From: Membranipora membranacea
Taxonomy: Eukaryota > Bryozoa > Gymnolaemata > Cheilostomatida > Membraniporidae
Assembly: GCA_914767715.1 (NCBI GenBank)
Contig: OU612075.1
Span: 22,692,001 to 22,756,000, forward strand
DNA: 64,000 nucleotides
Direction: 5' to 3'
Below, piece after piece: positions 25,501 through 37,500 of the stretch. The number at the start of each line of letters is the position of its first letter. Positions within the stretch are counted from its first letter, which is position 1. The position numbers were made by a program, and so were the translations under genes. The notes under the pieces were generated by a model. That model worked only from the letters and a program-made list of their open reading frames with translations, was not told the DNA's origin and searched no databases.

Positions 25501-28500
25501 TAGATTTTTGTAAATTGAGCGCAAGATTCTGATTGGCTCAGTCAAAACAGGTCATTTTATTATTGTGTAAAGGATTGAGGAGATAACTTTACACATTAAC
25601 ATACACTTACTCATTCCCTCTTATATCTCTCAATGTGTCTCTCCTATCCCAAACTCCCACATCCTGCTGTGTGAAAAGAATGTCAGAGGTTTCGAGGCTG
25701 TAAAACCACAATCCACAAACCTCTTCCATTGTCTATTTTTGCAATTGAACTCTACTAAACGTGCCTATCTTCTTCATTGCATAATGCACAAATTCTAATT
25801 ACTTTCGCAAACCATAAGTTCTTAATATAACTGCCCGCTAGATCTTTGTTGCTTATTGTATGGGCTTCTCGGTTGGTCAGTGTGCAACTATATTAATTGC
25901 CAACTCTTAGTACTGGCTTATATGGGACAGTTGTGAGCTTTGCTGCTTCTTGTGTTCTTGCTTGATAGCTTCAGCTTATCAGTGTGTGTCGTTTAGTAAC
26001 CTAAAATGGGAATAAACTGAAGCCCCTCTACTCCTACTTCTTTCCACTCACTCCTCAGCACTGTTGACCCAGAGCTGCCTGTTCCGACACTGTAATAGGA
26101 ACTCAACTTATGATAAGAATAATGTGTAGCAAAATGAAGTTGATAGTAAGCTAAACTGATCTAAATGGCTGACTGACTCAAAGGCAATTCATAGTGTAAA
26201 AGCACAGCAGATAGGCGCTGCTCACACACGCACAAATAGCAATGTCATCTGCTGCTCCATCAAATCATCATCATCATCATCACCGACAAACTGTCATCAG
26301 CCACCAATCATACAGCGCCGATAAGTCTCAGCCGTCAATTTTGGTTAAACTTGTGAAAAAAATTTGAGACTGATTCAGTACGTGGACTTATTTGGTAGAG
26401 CCTTTCATTCAACCTCCTATGTGGCGCTTCCCTGTGGCTAAAGGAGGCTTTGCTATAGCTGAGGGCGCTTCAATAAAATCGCTTAATAAGAAGATCGGTG
26501 GAATCTCAAAACCCGCCCCGGCAGCAGCAGCGGCCGACTCAGAAGTTACTGTGAGGAAACAATTCCCAGAGAGCTGGTTATGGTCTGACATCACTAACTC
26601 GGAGTAAGAAGTGAAATAATAATAATCATGTGATGTTTGCTCCTCAGCCAGTGTGAGAGTAACAGTCTACATCTACCGTCACTATCACTCACCAGTATAA
26701 CATCGTCACTATCAGTCTCCCTCGCACATGTAGAGCTCTCCTACATCCCATTTCCTGTTAAAGAACCCTCTTCGATTTAGCTTTATGTTAATCAAAAATG
26801 TATACCATCAGTTTCATTGGTACATTTGGTTAACTCGTCAAATTCAGACCTCTCCCTTTAATAAGTTCCAAAGCAATCAACCTTGAGTTAATTTTAATTT
26901 ACATTTTTGGTGGTGGATTGTTCTGATATAACAAGCTTGAGCTTGATACTACTTCGGAGTGTTTTGTGTCAAATTTTGAGGTGATTGCTTGTATTTTCTC
27001 AATGACTTACAAACGGTTCTGGTTTGCTACTGCTTTGGTAAATTTGTCCAAGACTAGACCTTGGATATGTTGCACTTGAGGACAGAAGAGATGGCTACTC
27101 AATCATACTTTGTCTTTTAATCTGCACATAATCGATTCTGTGTGTTAGGCCTGTGTAGAACCTTTTCCAGTGACCTTCCTCTTGTCGCTTCAACAAAAGT
27201 CAACTGACTGTTTTTTTGCCTACTCAATGTTTATGTCACTGTGGATGTAGACATTAGAAGAATTTGGATATGAAATCTGTGACTTAATTTCTTCTTTGAA
27301 GTTCGTGACTCTCCCTTTGCCACACACCTCAGGCCAATTTCAACAGTTGTGATATTCCCGGAGAGCTGGCTATGGTCACTACAGCACTGTAAGATTTATC
27401 TGGGCCCCATGCTTGCTTGATTGTTTTATAAGGCGTATTTTATTAAAGACGGGATACTCCGGGATTGACTGTCTGCTCTGCTAGCTTACTGAGTCTCCAG
27501 CCACATTTATCTAACCGGTATGCTGGGACTACATCCTACGGTTCGGAAACACTCATTGTCTTATTAACGAGGCTGGTTTCTTACCTGTTCTTACCGAGTG
27601 TCTTCTGTTGATTTTAACTTTGAGTTTAAAGTCTATGACTTCATTTCGCAGAGCCCATGCAATCAAAATTCGGAAATAGAAACGGAAATATAAATCAGGG
27701 ATTCGCTAATGGCAATGTCAATGGTAATGCCAATGCTGGCTTCGGCTTCAACGGTAATTCAAATGGTAATGCCAATGGAAACTTTGCCAGACCTCAGGCT
27801 AATTTCAACATTGAGAGCAACAGGCCAGCAGCTACTACTCAAACAGAGGTGACTGTGAGGAAGATATTCCCTGAGAGCTGGCTGTGGTCTGACATCACTA
27901 CGGCGTAAGGATTATCAGGGGTCAATCAGGGGTCAATCAGGGGTCAATCAGACATCGGATTTGTATGAGGATCTAATCGTTCATGTTGTGTGAATTTGTG
28001 TGAGTGTGTTTGTTCTAGAGTGGGGGGGGGGGGGGGCAACAATGACTATTTCACCTTCTCCTCTTTCATCTGTTTCAAATATTGCCAAGCCATAAAAGCT
28101 CATACAATATCAAAATGAAGCATCGACAGATTCTGAATTCTTAAACTCTATTCATCTATTATTCTCAACAATAATAGAGGAGATCATACCACAACCATGA
28201 TTGGCCTCGCTCAAGATTCCAATCAGAGATAACTCCAAGATTTTGAGGGCTTGCATTTGTAATCTGATCCATGAAGGGTACAATGGGCGTTTGGCAGCAA
28301 GATTGAAATTGTGCAAAAATATGCGTGCCAGTATCCCTATCTCCATATAACCATCATCAATAGAAATAAGATTTGTCTAAAAGATTTCCACACATAGCAT
28401 CTGGCATCAATTTATCAAAAACAGAGGGTCCACAGAGAAATGGTCCTACGTTGCAGACTTGACCACAACTAGGTGCTGACTGCAAACAACAATAAATATT

Positions 28501-31500
28501 TGCCAGGGCATTGTTTTAGCTGGAAGTAGAATTTTCATGTCTGAAAGAGAAAAAATATTCTTATCTCTGCCAACACGTCGATCCAAAAAATGCTTCTCCC
28601 ACACTGGGGACCAGAGGTGTCAATCGAGACAGTCTGTCTCTTTATCGTGCTGTTATTGTAATATGCTTTTTTTTGCCATGATAGGTTATGTAGTTACAGT
28701 TAGTTGACGCCGTCAGTGAATCAAACATCAAACATCAAACATCAAACAAAACTCATCTAATAGTCACAGTGACAGTCACCAGTTCATATGTTCACTGTCC
28801 AGACCGACAGTCTTATCTGTGATCCCTCACTCTCTCTCCTATCAAAGACATATCAGCACCAAACAGCACTCGCAGAGAAATGTAACCATTGTTGTGACTG
28901 CTTATGTTTTTTCTAGATATAGTCCAACCATTCCCTGAGTGGGGACGTATATTTCCGATGGCTGCTAATGGATTCAGGGGTGGCGGATTTAATGCGTTTG
29001 ATGGCTTGCTCGCTTCTTCAGCACAAAGTGCCATGGGCGGCATCTTAAATCCTGTATCTGATAAGCTTTCATCATCAACCACAGCTAAAGCTACAGCTGA
29101 GGTGACAGTCAGGAAACTGTTCCCTGAAAGCTGGCTTTGGTCTGAGCTGACATCTACTGGGTAAGACTCACCTAGCTGTGTTTTCATGAAGCCAGATGGA
29201 ATCTTCAAATGTCATTACCGCAGGTGCTGTCATAAATATCTTTATCTTCTTCATTTAACATCAAATCCAATTTTCTATGCTGAGTATAGCCAATATGTTG
29301 GCTCTGATTGGCCGGGTAGCCCCAATCACAAATTGGCTATGCTAGGTAAGCAAACACAATATCCAAATGAAACTTGATGTACCAGTAAGGACACTGACAC
29401 CTGAGCGATGCTATATTGTCTCAGACTTGTCAGTGGTAGACGGAGAAAGCTACCTTGTGTTGTCTGCAGTATTTGAAAAATCTCATATGTACTTTCTTCC
29501 CAAAAGTTCTAGGCATTCACTCATCATTCATTCTCTAATGAGAAGAGCACTGCTATCTCACCTGTCACATCTCTCTTGTCACTGGCGTCGTTTTTCAGTT
29601 GTCAGCACAAACCAGTTTTTACCTTCAGTTTTTTCCTGAGCTCTTAGCAGTATCAGGATATCAGGAAGGTGGAGGAGAATAGGAATGTCATTGCATTGCC
29701 TCATTTCTTTTGAGACCCAAACCTACTAAAAATGTAGTTTGAGTTTTAGTAAATGTTGCTACTCTTAAATCTATGTGATAGAAAAATGTCTGCTACTAAT
29801 TCTCACAGCCATCTATATCTACACAAATAATTGAACATGGTGACCTCATCATCATATTGAAGACATATCAGCACCAAACAGCACTCACAGACAAATGTAA
29901 CCACTGTTGTGAGTTGTGACTGCCTGTCTTTTCCAGATCCAGTCCAAATTTTTGCTGAATTGGGACGTAAAATATTAGCAAACCGAGTTGCCATGGGCGT
30001 GGTCTTAAAATCTGTTGGATCTAATGAGCTATCGCTACAGCTACCTAAAGCTACAGCTAAGGTAACTGTCAGAAGTCTGTTCCCTGAAAGCTGGCTTTGG
30101 TCTGAGATGACAACTACTGGGTAAGACTCACCTAGCTGCGTATCCATGAATCCCCATCTGATGTACCAGTAAGGACACTGATCTCTGAAAATGCTATCTT
30201 GTCTCAGACTTGTCAGTGTTGCTAGAGAAAGCTACTCTTTTGTGTTGTCTGTGGTATTTGCATAATTTCACCGTAATTGTTCTCAGCATTCACTGATCAT
30301 TCTTTCTCTCATGAGAAGAGTACTCCCTCTTCTCTCACATCTCCTTTGTCACTAGCGCTGTTTTTTGAGTTGTCAGCACAAACCAGTTTTACGTTCAGTT
30401 TGAGCTCGTAGTAATATCAGGATATCAGGATGGCCGCATTGGAATGTCAGTTTTATGTAAATGTTTCTAGAACTTCCAAAGTGACTTATTCTTTTCCTGA
30501 TGAATATTTCATTTTTTCTTATTTCTTAATGATCACCAAGGGTCTCTTCATATAAAAAAGTGTTCTTGTATTATTGTCGAGTTCAAAAGTTCATCGCCTC
30601 CCACATATCTTCTAACACATTCACAGCCAAAGTCAGTTGAGGTCATTGTCAATATCACTCAGTAACGGTAGTTTTCATCAGAAATAGTAAGTCTACTGTG
30701 AACTGCTACTGAATTTTAGAGGATGTGATGATACCGCCCAGGTTTATGTTTGATGACTTGATGGACTTTGTCATGCCTCCTGCTATGATACCTCAGCCGG
30801 GTCCCATTGCTTTTAATGGACCGGCGTCCACATCTAACGGTGCTGCTAGTGACCAATCAGTAAAAGTGAGACAAGTGTTCCCTGAGAGCTGGCTCTGGTC
30901 TCAGATACAGTCAACCACGTAAGACACGCCCCCACTCTCACAGACATAAGACACGCCCTCACACACTCACACACATTATGTGCCCATAAGTTACCCGATC
31001 TATGCATCCATGAATCTCACGCATGTGTGTATGTAGTGTGAGATGTGTGTATGTAGTGTGTGTATGTAGTGTGTATGTAGTGTGTATGTAGTGTGTATGT
31101 AGTGTGTATGTAGTGTGTATGTAGTCAGACTTGCCAACCTAATTTTTCCAAAATGAGTACAAAAATTTGTAAAATGCTTAAAAATGCTTACAAAACTCCA
31201 GGGTGCCTCAAATGACCAGAAAACGCCCCAAAAAATTTTTCGCGCTACGCGCGAAAAATGGTATTATCACAGTAAGTAGTCCTTAGTAGCGTAGGAGTGC
31301 AGATCACTCAACATTAGTCTTTTTCCCTTTGCATTGTAAGGTGCAATCTGCTAATAATAAATGAGAAGTTGTTTGTAACCTAGCCTGTCTGGACAAGACA
31401 GGCTATTTGAAACCCTGTTTGCCCATCCTCCCTGGTTTGCCCTTGAAACACTGGGGCAGGAGATCTGAGTTATCTCACCCCAACAAGGAGGTAGACAACT

Positions 31501-34500
31501 TTGTTACTCTGATTAAAGAAAAGTTGAAGTTGGCAGAACCACCATATTCTACAATGGATTACTAGTTATGTTGTGTCTCATTGAAGAAAAGTTGCAATTT
31601 GGCTCATGCAAAACTTGGACATGTAAAAAGTCAACTGTAAATCAACTTCATGGTTTTCTGCAGCCAATACCAGATTTTTAGACTATTATTTAACCATGAC
31701 AACCAAGTAAACACTAAAGATAAAAGATGCGTTTTTGATTGCCTAATTAGATGAACAGGCGTTTGGAAAACCATAAATGAGTACAACTAGCGTTTTGCGT
31801 TTAAAACTCAATTAGTGTCAAATAAGCGTTTACAAACGCTTTATGCGTACAGGTTGGCAAGTATGATGTAGTGTGTGTGTGTAGTGTATGTGTGTATGTA
31901 GTGCGATTTTAAAATGAATGTTTGATAATGTAATTTCACTAACATACTTGCAGCCGTCTGAACATTTAGACTAGTGTGTGTGTGTGGTGATTGAAGAGTG
32001 ACGAGTGTTGAGTTTTATGAACCTTCCTGTGCAATATTTCACTTGTTTACTTCGATAAATATGTTTGTCCTTGAATCGGCAGTACATCTTATCCATCTTT
32101 GTGTAACTGTGACACTTTACAATTTTGCATAAATGATAAGTTGAAATATAAGTAAGAATGATTATAAATCATATATATTATACGTTACATATAACACCCA
32201 TATTATATATTATAGTAACGGAACAGTGGTGGTCAGCACTACCATCCCAGACACGATAACATCATGGATAGCCAGCGCATTCGCTGTCTCAAACAGCGCC
32301 GGCCTCGGTGTCTCAGCTGATACTGCCAAGGTAGGCTTTACTATGAAAGCTTACAACATGTAATATGGCTTCTGATTCTATATCTCTGACACAAAGCTTT
32401 GCTTAACTCTGTCTCAACTGCATCGATCATCTATCCTTACAGATGTAAATCGAAGACAGATCCTCTTGATGGGTGAGTCAGCAGTTCACCTTATGGTACT
32501 TGGCGCCCACAGTAAATCATGGTTTTCAAGACTAGTCAATAACTTCAAAAGTATTTACATGCAAGCCTGCGCGCAAATAGGACTTTAATATTGCATCATC
32601 AACACCAGGTTATTAAGACTGCGTGCTGTTTGTCTGTTTTAGTTACAAGTGTTCAAGCCTTTCTTCATATCTCTGAACTTGCCCTACTCAGTGGTGAGAG
32701 GAGAACAAGTTGTCCTTCAGGCCATAGTGTTTAACTACATGCAGGCAGACGCTGATGTGACTGTCACACTCCCAGCCTCTAATGAGTATAAGAGTATCTC
32801 TGTCTCTAGTGATGGCACAACTTCTAACATCAAACGTACAGAGACAGTCACTATCAGGGTCAGTGTGTACACTTACATAACCAATGCTTTAACACATACA
32901 TATTATGATAGTCTGAGATTGAATGGCTTAGTGCTTTGTTTTTTCCACATTATGTTAAAGCCTGGGTGAACACAAGCTTACCGGGACGGGTAACTCATGT
33001 TCCCAGTTGTATTCTAACTTTTGATTTTAGGCTCCTGCCAATAAGGGCACCACTGTGTCATTCCCCATCATCCCGTCTGTGATTGGTCAGATGAAGGTGA
33101 GGGTCACAGCTAGAACTAATGGAGCTGCTGATGCAGTACAACGGAACTTACTTGTTGAGGTGAGTTAATTTGCTTTAAGTTATGTTCTCTGACCACAAAG
33201 CTGCGTTCAGATATACATATAACACTACTTATTGACTTCATGATGTCACGTTATACCCCCATGAAGTCTTGAAGTACTAGTATTAATGAATGTCTTGGTT
33301 TTAATTGACTGTTGTATAAGTCTATGGGACATCTAAATTCACTGCTCTTCTTGGCATGAATTATCGATGGTAGAAAGAGTGCCTTCTATAAGGGAAGGTA
33401 ACTCTCATTCCCTTCATTATGATGTCACAGTCACCCAGAAATTCTTGTTTCTTGTATTGCATATCCGGGTGACGGTGACATCATAATGTAGAGAATGAGA
33501 GTACCTTCCCTTCAATAATTCATGCCAAAAAGAGCATTGAATTTTTTACCATGCAAATCTGACACAACATAAATAACTGCCTGGCTATAATACGCTTTAG
33601 TCTTTAGGTAGTCTTGAAATGATTTGTCCATTGTCAGGCTGAGGGAGTAGAGAAAGAGTATAACCAGGCTGTTATGATCGATCTGAAGAACGCGACTAAC
33701 TTTAAACAAACTGTAGCCATCGATTTCCCGACCAACGTCGTCAGTGATTCAACTAGAGTAGAATTCTCACTTATTGGTCAGTACAACTGTCATATTCAAT
33801 TTCAACTGTTCAGTTTCTGGTTAAAATATATGAAATCAACAGCTGTACCCTTGTACCCTGCTAAACTGATCTACAAAACAAATGTCCACTTACCGTCATG
33901 GTCAATTATGTGTACAGGTATTATTCGGTATACAGTGATGTTGATATTGCTGATGGTTAATTATTTATGCGTTGGCCTTGAAGGGGTTTGGGGAGACCCT
34001 ACTAATCAAAGCCAATAAATTGACTAACCGGTAATTCCAAAGAAATAAATACATCCAAAATTTAGACATTATTGACAATATGCTTTTCCTCTTTTCCTTT
34101 CCTTTAGGTGATATAATGGGACCATCCATCACTGGACTGGATAAACTGATTAAGATGCCTTATGGATGTGGAGAACAAAACATGCTTAACTTTGCTCCTA
34201 CAATCTTTGTAACAGGTTACCTGAGTAAAACTAGTCAGCTAACCAGCCAACTCAGGGCTAAGAGTGTCGGCTTCATGGAGAAAGGTAAAGCCCTTATATG
34301 GCTTATTCATCATCCCTACGAGTTATACATGACAACAGCAGATTTGAATGCAGCAGAATTACAGTGGGGAAGAAATCATGTGTGCCTCTATAAACTTATA
34401 GACAGTTTTCTGAGCTCTGATTCAAGCCTCAATTCGGAGTTGTCCTCTCTCCAGTTTGGCCCTTTTAACCCACGCCGCATAGGAAAAATGTGCTGAAAAG

Positions 34501-37500
34501 AGGGTTATCTTGAAAACCGCTTATAATAGGAAAAAAATTATTTTTGATTCAGAATCTGGACATTGAAAACTCACATGGACATAGTTTGGGAAATAATTTT
34601 AGTATTTGGATAGTCAATTATAGCATCTTCTGCCAGTTTTGCGGACAATTTGGCAGAATTTTTCACGAGTTTCGTCACTAAATTTAAGATTTATCAACAT
34701 TCAAGCCTCCAATGATTTGGAAACCCTGTCACACAGGGTTTTCAATGGTGCAGACTCAAATATCATTTTTACCCTTACGTAAGCGGTTTTCAAGATAACC
34801 CTCTTTCAGCAGGTTTTTCCTATGCGGCGTGGGTTAAAAGTACCAAACTGGAGAGAAGACAACTCCGAATTGAGGCATAAATAAGAGCTCAGAAAACTGT
34901 CTATTATGATCAGTCCGCAGATAGAAGAGCAGTGCGCTCACATGTGTGAACATGAGGACACAAGTGGAATGTAGAAAGCCATATATTCTGGCATTCTATT
35001 ATTTCCAGTAGAGTTTATGGTCAGAAAAATAACAACTAGAGCAATGAACTTGAGGTTGAGCCCACATACATCCACTCATAGGTGGTGGCAGCCATCTTTT
35101 CTATTCACAATTTGCTTTTGGTATTGATTGAACGACTGACTTTGATTAGATAAAAAACAATTATTCTTCTACATTCTTTGTGAGATTTAGTTCTCCGCCT
35201 TGTTTTTCCCAGGTTATCAGAGAGAACTGACCTATCAGAGAGGTGATGGATCATTCAGCGCGTTCGGTAAGAGCGACCCCTCCGGTAGTATGTGGCTCAC
35301 AGCATTCGTCGCTAAGTCATTCCAAGCAGCGAGACAGTTTATATATGTCGACGAGGAGACAATTCTACAAGCTGTAGACTGGATGATCAGGAGACAGAAC
35401 GACGACGGTAGCTTCCCTGAGCCTGGGCGAGTCATACACAAAGAGATGCTGGTAAGACTTACAGTTATAAGTAATCTGCATTCTGTTAACTCAACCCCTA
35501 CCCTCTGGATACACTGTATCTGATCCGCTTAATAAATCTGGACTGGATCTTTTTATGTCTGCAGTTTTTACACTTATACTGCACTTTAATGTTCCTAGAA
35601 TGCTTTTGTGCTGTTCAATACTTAAATAGTTTTTTAACTTTAAATGAATGATGCATATTGACTATTGAGTATAATATAAGAATTTTCTATCTGGTTTTGA
35701 TAGGGAGGCAGTGCTAGTAGTACTGTTACACTCACAGCCTATGTTCTAACCTCAATCTCTGAGGTTAGACTGAGCTCCACTGAGATAGGTCCCCGCCTCG
35801 CTACTGCTAAGTCTAAAGCTCAGAGATATCTGGAGAGTAATGCCTCAGGACTGAGTGACCCATACAGTCTCGCTCTTGTGTCCTACGCTCTCTTCAAGTC
35901 CAGCAGTAATAATGTCGCCCTCACACTCGGCCCTCTCAACAGACTGGCTAAAAATGAAGGTAAGAAAGGGTTGAACTATGTTTGTTATACTGTCAGTAAC
36001 ATCATCGCTATGGTTCAGCTGAATAGAAGTGACTTTAGTATGAAATTTGACGGTACTCACTATATTTATATCCATCCCTATAATCATTCCGTGTATGTTC
36101 CTGTGGACAGGTGGACAGCAGTACTGGGAACAGCCACAGCCTGAACCAACAAAGAACACCAGGAGCTGGAGACCACCACATCAGCAGGGTAAGGCTGTTA
36201 ATATTGAGTTAGCTGCCTATGTTCTACAACTGAAGACTGAGAGAACGGGGCCGTCCTCCGCTATCCCCATCCTCAGATGGCTATCTGCTCAGAGAAACAG
36301 CAATGGTGGATTCTCATCAACACAGGTATGTTATGCGACAGTATTATAACTAGTGTTCAGAGCCATTATGTATCAGCTTCTTAGATTGCTGCCTTCTTCA
36401 ATTAACAACCACATACTCTCATGAATTATTGTGAGCTGTGCGCCAACATTTGACCCGAGCAGTAAATCTACCACAGTGATCGTATTTTATATTATATTAT
36501 ATTTTATTTTATATTACAGGACACAGTAGTAGCTCTGCAGGCTCTATCTAAGTTTGCTGCTCTGGCTGGTGGACAAACAGACATGTCTGTAACTATGACA
36601 TCATCAGCGGGTAATACTCACAGCTTCACTGTAAACAGAGGAAACAGCCTAGTCCTACAGAGTCAAGTAGTGAGTATCTCTTCTTGTTTGTGATTTAACT
36701 TGACATCACAGATGTTACATCTATGGCCACATATACCACATAAATATATCTGTTATTTAAATCATTATTCGGAGACGTCGTTATTGGAACTCATTTGGAA
36801 ATTGTTAGATATAGTGTACTCCTCTTTGGCTTTAGCTAAGCAACTAGGAAGTTTCTGTGTCATAATCCAAACTGACCCTGACTGTTTATCATCCTTGTCT
36901 TACGTTTGAATCTTTATTTGGAGACTTCAACCCCTATTGTTTTAGATAATAAAAACTTCATCATTTGTTGGTAGTCCCGATCAAACAGTCATGATGATAT
37001 GATTGTAGTTGTCTCCTGATGTGAGATCTGTGGAGATCTCAGCCACTGGCAGCGGTTTAGCCTTAGCTTCTGTATCAGCTAGTTATAATGTAGAGGACTA
37101 TGAGCAGGAGCCCGCCTTCTCCACCAGTGCCATAGTACTTAGTCAAACACAGAATAAGATCACAGTCCGTGTCTGTACCAGGTACGGATAATCTTATACC
37201 TTATTATATATACTGCACTTTCTAGAAATGGTCAAATTTTTCTTAACAGACTCGGTTGTTGTCTCACTCTAAGTTTTTAATGCGTTTGCTTGTGCAGTCG
37301 CTTGGGAATTGTAGATATGGACTTAATATTATTATTATATATTAAATTATGATTATCTTGTAAAGATGGTTACTGACTGGTACTACTGGTATGGCAGTGA
37401 AGGAGATCGGAATCCCGAGTGGATTCAGCGCTGATATCGAGGCTCTCGAGCTCGCTAACATCGCTGGAGTAAAACGTGTCGAGGAAGGAAACAGAAAAGT

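Noticed and set aside
26409-26594. Minus-strand open frame opposite bait exon A
   Set aside because: It is an antisense shadow of the real exon, which has the correct splice sites, phase and conserved FPESWLW block. The same applies to minus frames opposite bait exons C and D.
28152-28346. Possible further bait exon on the minus strand near 28.2 kb
   Set aside because: No FPESWLW block, wrong strand for the gene, and no matching phase or splice sites.
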